Below are positions 11,380 through 22,625 of a DNA stretch of 64,000 nucleotides, piece after piece. The position numbers and the translations under genes are program-made. Below the pieces are notes generated by a model. The model did not search any database, was not told where the DNA came from, and saw nothing but the letters and a program-made list of their open reading frames with translations. Within the stretch, counting starts at the first letter, position 1; each line of letters starts with the position of its first letter. Origin of the DNA: Urechis unicinctus (taxonomy: Eukaryota > Annelida > Polychaeta > Xenopneusta > Urechidae); NCBI GenBank assembly GCA_034190875.2, contig CM067348.1, positions 26,505,591 to 26,569,590 of the forward strand. Reading direction: 5' to 3'.

Positions 11380-13078
11380 CTGTAAGCAGAGAGCTGTCTT
11401 CCGTCGGTCGCAGTTCATTTGCATATGTAACTGCAGAGCACATACACATGGCTTTGTTTCGTTATAGATAATACAGAAGAGACTAAAATGGGTATTAATC
11501 TATTGGGTGAGTGATAAATCAGGCTTTTTGTGCTCAACCATTTGTCGTTATGGGTAATATGTTATTCCGTAGCAGGTTGGCAACGTACTTAGTGTGTGTT
11601 GTGCTCAACTCCTTCTCACATTGAGTTATGTTATTCCATAGTGTGTTGTACTCACCTTGTTCACACACAGGAGGATATTTATTCCCAGGGCAAGCTACGG
11701 ACTCCCACTGACCAGTACTCAGCTCCACAACAGCGCAGTCATGCCTTGTGTCGGGATGGCCTGTTTTCCAGTTGTTGTATTTCATATGACCAAGAACTGG
11801 GCCTAGTTTGTAAGATCACAAAAAATCACACAATGTGATAACAGTACAAATAAGCGACGATAGGCGAAACAACTGTTGTGGTTAGAAGAATATCTCTCCA
11901 ACACGTCCACATATCAGACATTCGTACCATTAACAACATTTTTCCAAACCCACAGCTGGTCTGTGACGTCAGTCCAGTAGGTACTTTCTAATGGACTTTC
12001 CGCTAGGCTGCCGTTTAGGATGTCACTGTAGTCAGGGAAGATGTCCACAGACAGTAGATCGCTGTTGTGGTCTACAGCACAGTAATACCAGGCTGTGTAC
12101 CAGTTGGCCGCGGGTCTCGCTCCGACAACAGCACACATGTCCCCTACAATCGTCCCTGGACACGCCCCATCTGGATGCAACGGAATCAAACACGCATTTG
12201 AGCTATATCAAGGTCTACCCAAACCCTGATTGCGTCATGGGGCACATTGTCTGCTGTTCGGTATGTAATAAGTACTTGATGAGGAAGAAAGCGTTATTTA
12301 CTCAGGTAATATTCAGAATCAAACTCGAACATGAATCGACATTTCATTCTCATATGAGTAAGACATAGTTAATATAGTATAGTATTGATAACTGGGAAAA
12401 TCACATGCGGTTTTATGAACATTAAAACTGGAATAGGACAGACACCATTATCGTACCCTTGTACCTAAAGCCCCTAATCAGTACATCCTTCTAACTAAAG
12501 CCAACTTACATTACAATAGTGAAAAGTTTCATCCATTAAAAGTTTGCAAGGGAACATACTGAAAATTGAATTCGTTAGGAAACATTCACTTATATTTAAT
12601 TATATATATGTTTACCTTTTGTTGTCCAGCTTCGTCCACATAGATAGCTGTGAATTTCGTCACACTTGCCCGACTTGAACCCATCGACCGTGCTAAACAT
12701 AGCACAGTTTTTACTGTTGCGAGTAAGTGTGCCTTCATAATACTCTGCTGCGTCCTTTGTCGTGCTGGCATGGATCCATTTATCATATTTAATCCGACGC
12801 AGACGGATCCAAGCTTGGCCAGATCTACTTGTCGTCAATAAATGATTCACACTGATATCATCAATGATGGCCAGACTTGCGTTATTATGTGCGGCACAAA
12901 ATTTCACAGCATCGGGCCTATATAGCCTTGCGTCCACCCCGCCGTCATGATATGTAAAACATCGCTCTCTTACGCCGTCCTGTATACATCCCAGCGGGAC
13001 TTCCTCCATCCTGACTGACATCACCAGAAGTATCACAACACAGAATACCACATTGACAAACATGACTTGGTAATTCAT
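11380..13078 (-). CDS. Two-CTLD receptor gene A, 3' end lost in gap
   Basis: Four exons were assembled, all joined at phase 1: 12616-13078, 11928-12170, 11656-11802 and 11380-11430. Exon 1 encodes a signal peptide (VMFVNVVFCVVILLVMSV) and a complete CTLD1 ending DEIHSYLCGRSW. Exons 2 and 3 encode CTLD2, from CPGTIVGDMC through WVWKNVVNG and [10 protein letters not shown] to YPPVCEQ. Exon 4 is a 17-codon stalk (VTYANELRPTEDSSLLT) with donor ACAG|GTGATG. Membrane and tail exons would fall in or beyond the N gap. The primary-ligand tripeptide position of CTLD2 reads HPD, not EPN or QPD, and WND is WES. Classical calcium-dependent sugar binding is therefore doubtful. Start at 13078 keeps MNYQVMFVNVV; a second ATG six codons in is possible. 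Confidence 0.75.
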
Positions 13079-13269
13079 TTCTTGTATGTTAGCCTATATC
13101 ATGCAGTCAACCACAGGCTCATTTACGCCTTGTTGTGAACACCTAAACTTGGCAATCATATAGTTTAAATTACATGCGCTGTTGCTTCATTCACACCACA
13201 CAGTTACACAATCTGTTATCCTCGAAGTACGTCGTCAGGGTTGTTTTCCGTATGCAGCGAGTGTTCTAC

Positions 13270-13440
13270 CATTAAACGGTACAACGACACAAATATGCTT
13301 CTCACGTGAAAGCACTCGTTTAAGTGCCTTAGTCAAGTGGTTGGTAGCGCGATGGGTGACTCACTCAGCCGAGGCGACGTGTCCGCGAGTATATCAATGT
13401 TGAGGTTTCCTTTTAAAGCGAAAAGTAGCTTGAGGCACCT
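13270..13440 (-). promoter_or_regulatory. 5' module of gene A (promoter/5'UTR block, donor mutated)
   Basis: On the minus strand this carries the shared block CTCGGCTGAGTGAGTCACCC and, downstream, GAGTGCTTTCACGTGAGAAG. Here the CAG|GTGAGT donor of the paralogues has become CAC|GTGAGA. It lies about 200-350 bp upstream of the coding start at 13078. Confidence 0.4.
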
Positions 13441-13729
13441 CGCCATTACATTATCTATTTATAGCATGTGGTGACATGGTTGTATTTGAAAGTCCTATTT
13501 CTACAACTATTTTGTAGTTGCAGTGAATAACAAAATTGAATTATTTTAGCTCTAAGAGTTTTAGATCTTTTACATTACAGACATGTCAATTAGTAAAGCT
13601 TCCTAAAAAGGCTCATTGGATGATGATTAAGTGCAATTTAAGTCCCGTGCATCTGCAGAAAACTAAATTAGACAATCTTTCATATCAGCGAAACGTCACG
13701 AACATGTTCCGTCAGAACGGCGTACGCTA

Positions 13730-13830
13730 TGATTGTCACAAAGTCAAAGGACTGATGCGTGATTCACTCAGCCGAAGCGATGTTCTGACGAGTATGTTAA
13801 AGTTGGGGTTTCCCCTTTAAAGTAAACAGA
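13730..13830 (-). promoter_or_regulatory. Orphan copy of the receptor 5' module
   Basis: Contains the block that reads ATCGCTTCGGCTGAGTGAAT on the minus strand, but no receptor exon follows it directly. It is probably a remnant of another unit. The plus-strand frame across it is not a gene. Confidence 0.35.
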
Positions 13831-13934
13831 TGCATTAGGCACCTCTAAGCTGCAAAATCGATTTTAGCTGTTGATAACATGGTTCGATGAGGATCATCAT
13901 TAGACGGTCAAGTGTAACATAAACCATTTTTGCG

Positions 13935-14170
13935 AATTGTTGACAATAATCACGTATATTGGTGAAATAACCACATGAATTGTTGACATTAATCACGTGT
14001 GGTAGTCACTATAAATACGTGAATTGTTGACAAATATCCCATGAGATGTAGACAATAACTAGCATATTGTTGATAATAATCACGTACATTGATGACTATA
14101 TCACGTGAATTATTGACATAAATCACGTGATTTGGTGATTATAACCACGTGAATTGGTGACAATAAACCA
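13935..14170. repeat. 22-bp tandem array rich in CACGTG (copy 1)
   Basis: Degenerate units of aataatcacgtgaattgttgac repeat about ten times. Four units keep an exact CACGTG palindrome. The same array recurs at 26216 and 38497, each time upstream (for minus-strand genes) of a receptor unit. Confidence 0.8.
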
Positions 14171-14639
14171 ATGAATATTTTAAGTCGTTGAACCAAGGAA
14201 CATATCACTGGACGTTTCCGTGTTCAAATGAGTGCTGCTTACACTGGTATATGCACCGGAAGTATTTCCGTGTCTGGTGCCAGTTAATTGTGTTCTTCTT
14301 CACACTGCCGTTGATGATGGCTGTAATAATGCTCAGTAATGGCTGATGATTAACATGTTGCAGATAGTAGTTAACGAATATAGTGTACCGATGCTGCTTT
14401 CAACAATGCTGCTTTCACACTGTCCACGAACGCATGAAACCGCTTCTTCTTCGCGTCTTCAACGATGGATAGATAACCATTGCACATTGAGGGTTGCTAA
14501 CCCGATGTTACCTTTCATTTCTTGCTGATCATATACCCAATACATTGTCTTTTAATTGACAATGCTTCTCATTCCATCCAAGGCTGATCAAGGCTAGATG
14601 ATGGTTACAGTCATCGTAATCATACTTCAGCACTCAAGA

Positions 14640-15393
14640 TAAACGTAAAACCCTTCCATAGGCGACCAAATAAGATCAATGCTACCTCTCCAGATTCAAG
14701 GCTTATTCATAGCAGAACGTATACAGTCGTTCCCGTCACATCTAAATTTTTGCACTTATCATCAGAAACTGACTCAAAATCAAATCTCATATATTCTGTA
14801 TCATTTAATAAGCGATATACATCCAAATAAGTCATCCACAAAGATGCGCGGGTCCGGAGGTTCAGGTGCTGATATCCGTATTGTTAACTTGGAATGACGG
14901 TACATATTTGCTATTGTCCTAATGTAAAAATTTGATTTATAATTTGTCACGTCCAATAAAACAATTAACTATTTTTGTTAAGTTTTTACTAATTATAAGC
15001 AAAAGAATCCCTTTTATTCAATTGGCGTATGTATAAATTGAAGCATTTGTATAGCGATAAAATAGTCGAACAAATAAAATGCGGAGATAAGTTAGATAGA
15101 ACGAATTGTTTCTAACGGAACTGGCAAGAAAAAAAGGACGGATAACCGATATATGTTTGACCCAGCTTTCACATTATGTGGTCGTCCCCTAGAAACATTT
15201 GACAACTTGATGTTCATGTACTGTACCGCCAGATATACAGAGCTTAAGTGAGAAGACTTACAACATACCAAAAGCGTAGTGTATGAAGCATGGTCACAAA
15301 CACATTAATTCCCTAGATACGGAATGCGAAGATAATATAACGTGTAAGGAAACAAGAATGAGAAGCAATTTACAAATTGCCATCAAGTTCAAC
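14640..15393 (-). pseudogene. Broken copy of a second candidate gene (unrecognised, secreted?)
   Basis: Minus-strand sequence near 15390 begins MAICKLLLILVSLHVILSS, a good signal-peptide pattern. Near 14640-14830 it carries EYMRFDFESVSD, matching the open frame at 57871-58197. An 11-bp deletion near 14745 relative to that copy shifts the frame, and a stop follows the signal-like start. Confidence 0.3.
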
Positions 15394-15478
15394 ACCAATT
15401 GACTGGCTAAATGACTGAAAGTAACTTTTGGGTATATTTTTCTTTAAAAGTGTATTTGATAACTTGAATGTTGATTGT

Positions 15479-15484
15479 TTTATT
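15479..15484 (-). terminator. Candidate polyadenylation signal of gene B
   Basis: AATAAA on the minus strand, about 285 bp after the stop codon at 15768. No nearer canonical signal was seen. Confidence 0.35.
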
Positions 15485-15767
15485 TATCAGCACAAACACC
15501 TACATCACCAAGCCCATCATTATCGGTTAAAATATATACTGAAGTATGTACAATTCATAAACTATGCAACACGATACGGTCATACCTGTACATCTGCAAC
15601 ACAATATGGCTCATATACCCCAAGTCCATACTTGTCCGACGGCACAAGCCACAAAATGCTTGCAAAACGACAAGGGGGATCAAGAACTGGTCTGACCTTG
15701 GGTCAGATAGGAAAGGCTTTGGACCAATAATCTCTTCTACATAACTACAATTGGAACTGCATGCTAT

Positions 15768-18698
15768 TCAAGAAAGGGTCTGACCCTGAAGTTGCGCATA
15801 CTGTGTTTGACCGGCACCATTGACGTCCTCATACTGACGTAGGTCTTCATAAGGCTGGGAATCACCTTGAAGAGGAGGGACATCTTGTTGAGATGCATCG
15901 TTCTCATATTCAGCATTAATATTTGACGATGAAGCATTAGAGGCACCAGTAAGCTGGGGGCTAGATACGTGTAAGTTTGACATGTGCTGATTGTTCCCGA
16001 GTTCATGAGACGCTGATGGTTGCTTTGCTGGCTTCGTAGCCGAGGCCAATGTCCTACGATCACAGTCACGTAAACATAGGGAATATAAATACATTGAATT
16101 GGAAAAAGGGTTATTTGCTGATTATCCATAGATTCAAAATTTGGAAGGGATGTTGGTAAAAATTACTTGCCTCTTGTAATGAATTAATGCAACGATGGAA
16201 GCAGCAGCAACGAGGCAGGCAACAACAGCCACGGTGTAGGCCACAATGACTGTGAACAAGTTGAAGCAGAACATCATATACACATGAACACTTTTGATAT
16301 TGTTGTCTTTACACTTCACATATTGAGGTTCCTAAGGGCTAATTGTTGGTTTGAAAAATGGTACTTACAGTACGAGTAGTGCCAACATTAAAATACTGGC
16401 TTATAACATAACTGGTGGAAAAGTTATAAGCAATGCCAGTATTGCTAACATTCCATAACTGGTTAATAAATTGATAAATGATGACAGAAGTGTACACTGT
16501 CGACTGAACCGTTCGAGAAATCATCTTCAAAAAAGAAGAAACTAAGATTATGCTAACGGGAAAGATTTGCGAAATACATTTTAGGCAGTCAGGATAAGCA
16601 ATGCGAGGACAAGAATTTTATCTATCACCATGTGTATCAACATTCTGTTGAATGTTTCCTGTTGTTGTGGTCAGATGAAAGGTTGAGTCAGCGGCTACAG
16701 CACACACACACCGAATTATGAAGTCAAACCACATGTGCAAATACTCATGCTAGGTTTCAGATGGGTACTTCAGAATAAAGTAGTTTCAGTATATAGGTAA
16801 CGAGACTCAACGATGAAATGTGGTGTATAACATTATTCTGACATTGTCAATTAACAGCAAACGGTGCTACACCTTCCGACATAACATTGCTGTATAATTT
16901 GTGGATCATTTGATCATCAACCAGGATGTAATTGCACTGTGTAGGGTTCATGTCAAATGAATGGCTTATTCTAATGGCACAAAAGAACCAATAAAGTGAA
17001 GGAACAGAATAAAATGACCTACTGCCATCACTTGTAAGCAGAGAGCTGTCTTCCGTCCGTCGCAGTTCATTTGCATATATAACTGCAGAGCTCATACACA
17101 TGGCTTTGTTTCGTTATAGATAATACAGAAGAGACTAAAATGGGTATAAATTAGGCTTTTTGTGCTCAACCATTTGTCGTTATGGGTAATATGTTATTCC
17201 ATAGCAGGTTGGCAACGTACTTAGTGTGTGTTGTACTCAACTCCTTCTCCCATTGAGTTATGTTATTCCATAGCGTGTTGTACTCACCTTGTTCACACAC
17301 GGGAGGATACCCATTCGCAGTGCAAGCTACGGACTCCCACTGACCAGTACTCAGCTCCACAACAGCGCAGTCATGCCTTGTGTCGGGATGGCCTGTTTTC
17401 CAGTTGTTGTATTTCATATGACCAAGAACTGGGCCTAGTTTGTAAGGTCACAAAATATCGCACTATGTGATAACAAAATAAAAATAAGCGACGATACGCG
17501 CAAATATTACAATGGTTGTACGAACAAGTTCACATATTAGACATTTGTACCATTTGCGTCATCTTTCCAAACCCACAGCTGGTCAGTGACGTCTATCCAG
17601 TATGTACTTTCTGTTGAATTTCCCGCTAGGCTGCCGTTAAGCATGTTACTGTACTCGGGGTATATGTTGACAGACAGTAGATCGCTGTTGTGGTCTATAG
17701 CACAGTAATACCGGGCTGTGTACCAGTTGGTTTCTGATCTCGTACCGACAACAGCACACATGTTCCCAACAAGCGTCCCTGGACACGCTCCTTCTGGATG
17801 CAACGGATTCATACACGTGTTTGAGCAATATCAAGGTCTACCCAAACCCGCAGTGCGTCATGGGGCACATTGTCTGCTGTTCGGTATGTAAAAGGTACTT
17901 GATGAAGAAAAAAGCGTTATTTGCTGGGAAAATATGACTCGTTAAAATTAAAACGGGAATAGGACAAACATCATTATCATGCCCGTGTACTTGCTGCCAC
18001 ATATCAGTACATCTTTCTTACTAAAGCCAACCAACATGCTCGGTTGTTTGTGTGACCGTCAATAGCAATCTGCTGTTTTATAGCCAATTTAGGAAATGTT
18101 ATGGCTGATATATACTTAAAACACAAGAAATATCTGTCAGTGAAAAGGTTTATCCATCAAACATTTGGAACGGAACATACTAACAGTCAAAATTGAAAAA
18201 GCGAAGCGTGATTGAATTTGTTAAGAATATTCAATTATATATATGTTAACCTATTGATGGCCAGCTTCGTCCACATAGATAGCCATGAATTTTGTCGCAC
18301 TTGTCCGACTTGAAGCCATCACGCGTGCTAAACCTAGCACAGTTATCACTGTTGAAATCAAGTGTTCCTTTATTACGCTCAAAGGCATCCTCTGTCGTGC
18401 TGGCATGGATCCATTTATGATATTTAATCCAACGCAGACGGATCCAAGCTTGGCCTGATATATTAGTCGTCAATAAACCATTCACGCTGACACTATCTAT
18501 AATGGCCAGACTTGCGTTGTTATGTGCCGCACAAAAATCCACAGCTGTTGGCCTAAATAGCTTAGCTTCTTCCCCGCCGTCGTGATATGTAAAACATCGC
18601 TCTCTTACGCCGTCCTGTATACATCCCAACGAGACTTCCTCCGTACTGACTGTCGTCACCAGAAGCATCACAACCCAAGATACCACATTCACACACAT
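15768..18698 (-). CDS. Two-CTLD transmembrane receptor with ITAM-like tail (gene B, intact)
   Basis: Six coding exons: 18251-18698, 17551-17793, 17288-17434, 17032-17082, 16171-16249 and 15768-16053. Together they give 417 residues with no stop. Residues 1-20 form a signal peptide (MCVNVVSWVVMLLVTTVS). CTLD1 spans about 25-148 (CIQDGVRERC to YLCGRSW). CTLD2 spans about 153-278 ([27 protein letters not shown]). A 17-residue stalk follows, then a membrane helix at about 297-320 (VAYTVAVVACLVAAAS). The 94-residue tail has YENDA, PYEDLRQYEDV and TQYAQL; YEDV-x7-YAQL approximates an ITAM and TQYAQL fits an ITIM core. Introns 1-4 are phase 1; the last is a phase-2 GC-AG intron (AG|GCAAGT). The stalk donor CAA|GTGATG is weak. 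Likely an innate immune recognition receptor; the ligand is unknown. Confidence 0.82.
16054..16170 (-). other. GC-AG intron between membrane and tail exons of gene B
   Basis: The only boundary that keeps both the membrane helix and the tyrosine tail in frame is AAGAG|GCAAGTAA to GATCGTAG|GACATT. This is the strong AG|GCAAGT form expected of GC-AG introns. A GT donor three bases on (CAA|GTAATT) would put the tail out of frame. Confidence 0.7.
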
Positions 18699-18903
18699 GA
18701 CTTAGTAATCCATTTGTAGCTTGTTAGCTTATTGCAATTTCACTGTAATCCATTTCTTGTATGTTAGCCTACATCATGCAGTCAACCAAAGACACAATTA
18801 CGCCTCGATGGTAACCCTTTGACTTTGCAATCATATAGGGTTTCTATTAAATCCATTGCAGTTTCATTCACACCACACTGTTATACTATCGGTTATTCTC
18901 GAA

Positions 18904-18962
18904 CTACGTCGTCAGTGTTCTTTTCTCCATACCGCGTCGTCAGTGTTCTTTTCTTCATATCG
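18904..18962. repeat. 28-bp tandem repeat, two copies
   Basis: Unit tcgtcagtgttcttttctcc plus ataccgcg. Two units here, four in the duplicate at 31323. It lies in the presumed first intron of gene B. Confidence 0.8.
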
Positions 18963-19009
18963 CGAGTGTTCTACCATGAAAGCACGAATGACACAAATAA
19001 GCCACTCAC

Positions 19010-19130
19010 CTGAAAGCACTCATTTAAGGGCCTTAGTCACGGGATTGGTAGCGCGATGGGCGATTCACTCAGCCGAGGCGGATGTGTCGACAAGTATATT
19101 AAAGCTGGAGTTTCCCCCTGTAACGCGAAA
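19010..19130 (-). promoter_or_regulatory. 5' module of gene B: promoter/5'UTR exon with CAG|GTGAGT donor
   Basis: Minus-strand reading gives TTTAATATACTT (TATA-like), GCCTCGGCTGAGTGAATCGC, CCCGTGACTAAGGCCCTTAA and GAGTGCTTTCAG|GTGAGTGG. The donor ends at 19010, some 310 bp upstream of the coding start. The same block precedes the other receptor genes, which supports a non-coding first exon. Confidence 0.5.
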
Positions 19131-19269
19131 AGTAGCTGGAGGCACTTTGCAATTACATTATCTATTTAATGCTGTTGATGATATGGTTGTATTTGAAAGT
19201 CATAATAAGACATTCAAGTTCAACATAAACCATTCTTTTTGTATGATTTCCTTCCAATCCTTCGAACAC

Positions 19270-19860
19270 TAAATCTACTACCCGCTTCTACCATTGGTGA
19301 GGTCTATTTATGTGGCTATATCTTTGTGTTTCATATATCGTGTGTACATAAGATTGTCACTAAATGTATCCTGGTTATATGCTGGTGATGTGCGGGGCGT
19401 CTGCCTCATCCACCCAGTAGCCTACTAACGACTTGTGCTTTTGGGTTAGTGCTTGGAATCCAAATACCAGGTGACTCCTATCATATTCTATCTGCAGTAT
19501 AATATTGACACTGTAACCAACAATAATACAAGATTTCATACTATTGTAGCACACTATGATATGTGCATTGGTAAGACTACGAGAGGGTATTATCATCTGA
19601 CATGCATGCAAAAGGAATGCAGCTTACATTAAAACCATCCTCCAGTGGACTCACAAAGGTAATGACTACACTTAATATATACATACATTTTGGATTTTAA
19701 TATAATTGCCCTGTACGAATAAGGCAGATTTTTGAATAAATACAACACAAGACTACATTCAATCAAGTGTACGACTACGATATCGTTGCATACCGACATT
19801 GGTAGAACTTATATACCTTCCCATCTGAGTTTTTACCTTTTGCCTAAGCTGTTTTGTAGC
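19270..19860. other. Non-coding spacer before the LINE
   Basis: Shared with 31750-32360 in the duplicate. The frames seen (78 codons or fewer) have no domain features. Confidence 0.4.
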
Positions 19861-19864
19861 TGCA

Positions 19865-22050
19865 GTAAATAACCAATCACTCTTCTGCGCAAGTGAGGGC
19901 AAGACTATGCCACACGACGTCGATAGTGCTCCTCGACTTCGGCACCACTGATCATGGGTCCGCGACGAGCCACTGGGAACATCTCCGAATGAAAGTGTAC
20001 TAGGCAGCTGTGGTTGCGGTTGGCCACGAAGGTCGCAAGCACAAGGACTGGTTCGACGAAAGCGTTGCTGAAGTGGAAGCACTGTTTGCTCGTCTTCACA
20101 CCGCCCATACTGATTACGCGAACGAGAAGACGTTGCAATAAAAAAAAGGAACGCTAACACCAGGCTAGCCCAAGCTAAGCTTCGTGACATGAAGAACAAG
20201 TGGTGGTAGGAAAAGACGGGGGAAACTGCAAGCAGGCGCCCATGCAAAGGCAACAAGCAAGACGTTCTTCGCTGGACTCCAGTCTACGAACTACAGTTGA
20301 AAGGAGCTAACACTCTGTTTGACCTAGAGGGCCAGTAATTGATCAAGGAACCACGGCTGATCAGTACAAAATTGGCAAAGCACTTTAACCAGCTGCTGAA
20401 TCATCACTCGACAATCTCAGACGATGACGTCGGCAATGTTTCTCAGCGTCCAGTGATCCACGACTTCAACATCGTCCCAACGGTTGCTGAAACGACGAAA
20501 GCAATCAAGCAATGATCCCACCGTAGTTGTTCAATTATGGCGGAAACACTCTGGTTGCGGAACTGACGAGACTCATCTGGGAAAAGATTTCAAGGATGCC
20601 TCCATCATCCATCTCTACAAGAACAAAGGAGATTGCCGGGTATGTGACAACAAGTGCGGCATATCCCTTCTGTGCATTGCAGGCAAGATCCTTGCACGGG
20701 TGATCATCAACCTCCTAACTAAACACATGGAACATCTCGCACCGGAAATTCAGCGCAATTATCGGGCCAACAGAGGAACCACCGACATGATGTTCGTTCT
20801 ACATGGTGTTCATAGATCTCAGCAAGGCCGATTCTGTCAGCTGGGGAAGGCCAGGGAAGGCCAGTCGGGCTTCCAGGATTGACAGGAACAAGGAGACACC
20901 TCAGTGTTGAACGGTACCAAACAGGATTGTATAAGGGCTCCGTTCCTGTTCATTATCGTCTTCTCTGCAATGCTCCAAGACGCCTTTAAGAACGGCAGCA
21001 AGGGCGTCATGATCCGGTTCATGACGACGGTATCTTCAACCTCCAGTGGTTGAAGGCGAGGACCAAGGTGTCGTTCCTACTGCTGCTCGAACTTCTCTTT
21101 GCAGACGACTGTGCACCTATGGCCCAGACCAAGGATGACCTGCAAAGCACTGTCAACAACCTCTTGGGAGCAACTACCCTTTATGGGTTGACCATTGATA
21201 CAAAGAAGACGGAGGTGTTCTGCCAGCCCCGACCAGGAACGACCCCCCCCCCCCCCCACTGGAACACTGTTATCATGATTGGGGAAGAGCAGCTAAATGT
21301 TGTTGACAGGTTCTGCTACCTGGGAGGCCTATTGTCGCCGAACACAATGTTTGGCAAAAAAACGCATTGGTAAAGCCAGTGCCAACTTTGGACGTGTACA
21401 GCATGAGCTGTGGTCGGATCGTGGAATCGTGGATGTGCTAACCTCGCTGCTGTACGGATGCGAGTCGTGGACTTGGCACGGGCAGCACGTGAGAAGGCTG
21501 GACCAGTTCCACCTTCCATGCCTAAGAAAGTTCTGTGGCATCTCGTGGATGGACCGTGTACCAGACACAGAGGTACTGGAGAGGTGTGGCGTCACTGAGA
21601 TTTAGACCCTCCTTATGTAGGCTCAGCTACGCTGGTCAGGTGACGTGGTGCGTATGGTAGGTGATGAAATACCCAAGGCTCTATTCTACAGCAAACTGGA
21701 GGATGGCCGCCGCGGCCAGTGCATCAGGTAAAAAGGCCTTCTTACGGCGACGCTGAGGTTTAGTAACATCGGCTCTGTCATCTAGAAGAGACACCAAGAA
21801 CAGAATTTTGTGGCGAAAGACCTGTCTGGCGTGTGTTGAGCGGAAGAAAGAGCGGAGGAGAGCACGGCACGCAGTGGCAGTGAACCCAACGCAAGCAGAC
21901 ATTGACTTCGTCTGCCCTGAATGCTAGAGATGATGTCGGTCTAGAATCGGCCTTGACAGTCATCGTAGACACATTCATCCCCATCATCACTAGGAGGCAT
22001 CAAGGAAGGAGATCTGTCGAAGCCAACGGCTCAGTTCATCATTAAATTAC
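19865..22050 (+). pseudogene. LINE (non-LTR retrotransposon) ORF2 relic, left copy
   Basis: Plus-strand order of recognisable pieces: KDWFDESVAEVEALFARLHT near 20040; ARLAQAKLRDMKNKWW-like near 20155; an RT start around HLYKNKGDCRVCDNKCGISL near 20610; LCIAGKILARVIINLL; RANRGTTDM; the catalytic FADDCAPM near 21100; GLTIDTKKTEVFCQP; then LLYGCESWTWHGQHVRRLDQ and a C-terminal RWSGDVVRM-like stretch to about 21760. Numerous frameshifts and stops; a poly-C run sits at about 21243. It opposes the receptor genes. Compared with the right copy it lacks two short segments near 20515 and 20584. Confidence 0.85.
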
Positions 22051-22159
22051 CAAGTTGAAGTTATTACCTCTAAGATTGTAAGACCGGAGATTTTCACATT
22101 ACTGACATATCAATTAATATACTTCCCGTAAAGGCTCATTGGATGATGATTTAGTGAAA

Positions 22160-22440
22160 TATTGGTCCAGTGCATCAGCAAAAAACGAAATCAGGCAGTA
22201 TTTCACATCAGAGAATGACGGACCACGTTATGAACATGTTCCGTCAGAAGGACATACGCTATGATCGTTTTCAAAGTCGAAGCACTGTGAGTGATTCACT
22301 CAGCCGAAGCGATATTCTGGTGAGTAGGTTTAATGTGAGTAGTAGTGTGTTTTGGATATTGCGGTCTTGTTCTTGGTCACTTCGGTGGTTTTTTCGAGGT
22401 ACCGGGTGTAATGGAATGAGACTTTTCTTTATTATATGAG
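22160..22440. repeat. Orphan copy of the receptor 5' block
   Basis: Contains gtgattcactcagccgaagc near 22290 with the same flanks as 13630-13830, 34440, 41720 and 62450. No receptor coding exon follows. The plus-strand frame of 89 codons is incidental. Confidence 0.45.
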
Positions 22441-22555
22441 ATCTTCTGGCACATTGTGAGTGGTAACTGTTGTACGTTGGGTTCTTTTGCCGATTTGGTT
22501 TTTCGTTGTTATCTCGTAGTGTTGTACGTCTTGGCTGAGTTCGAAATGTGTATGC

Positions 22556-22625
22556 GTGAGCCACACATGGAGATGTACTGTCACACCTGGAGATGTAGTG
22601 CCACCATGGAGACGTATTGTCACCC
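22556..22625. repeat. Short 20-21 bp tandem repeat
   Basis: Units like catggagatgtactgtcacc repeat three to four times. Related arrays lie at 34837, about 42880 and 55190. Confidence 0.6.

Noticed and set aside
11195..11449. Conserved 80-codon frame past the stalk exon (also 16847, 29267, 59475)
   Set aside because: The homologous exon of gene E is 66 bp and ends at a phase-1 donor. Here the matching donor ACAG|GTGATG ends the exon after 17 codons, in frame with the membrane exon. The rest is best read as intron that happens to stay open.
15428..15744. Plus-strand frames of 89-100 codons (also 27840)
   Set aside because: Lie in the 3' flank of the receptor gene and contain no domain, signal or splice evidence; different frame choices are equally open.
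16339..16530. 63-codon frame beginning MKMISRTV between stalk and membrane exons (also 28759)
   Set aside because: Including it needs a 37-bp intron or a poor donor, and gene E has no counterpart. Stalk and membrane exons join in phase without it. Its diverged copy near 59100 changes residues freely.
19759..20256. 165-codon minus-strand frame (and 32235, 32381)
   Set aside because: Antisense to recognisable LINE ORF2 pieces on the plus strand.
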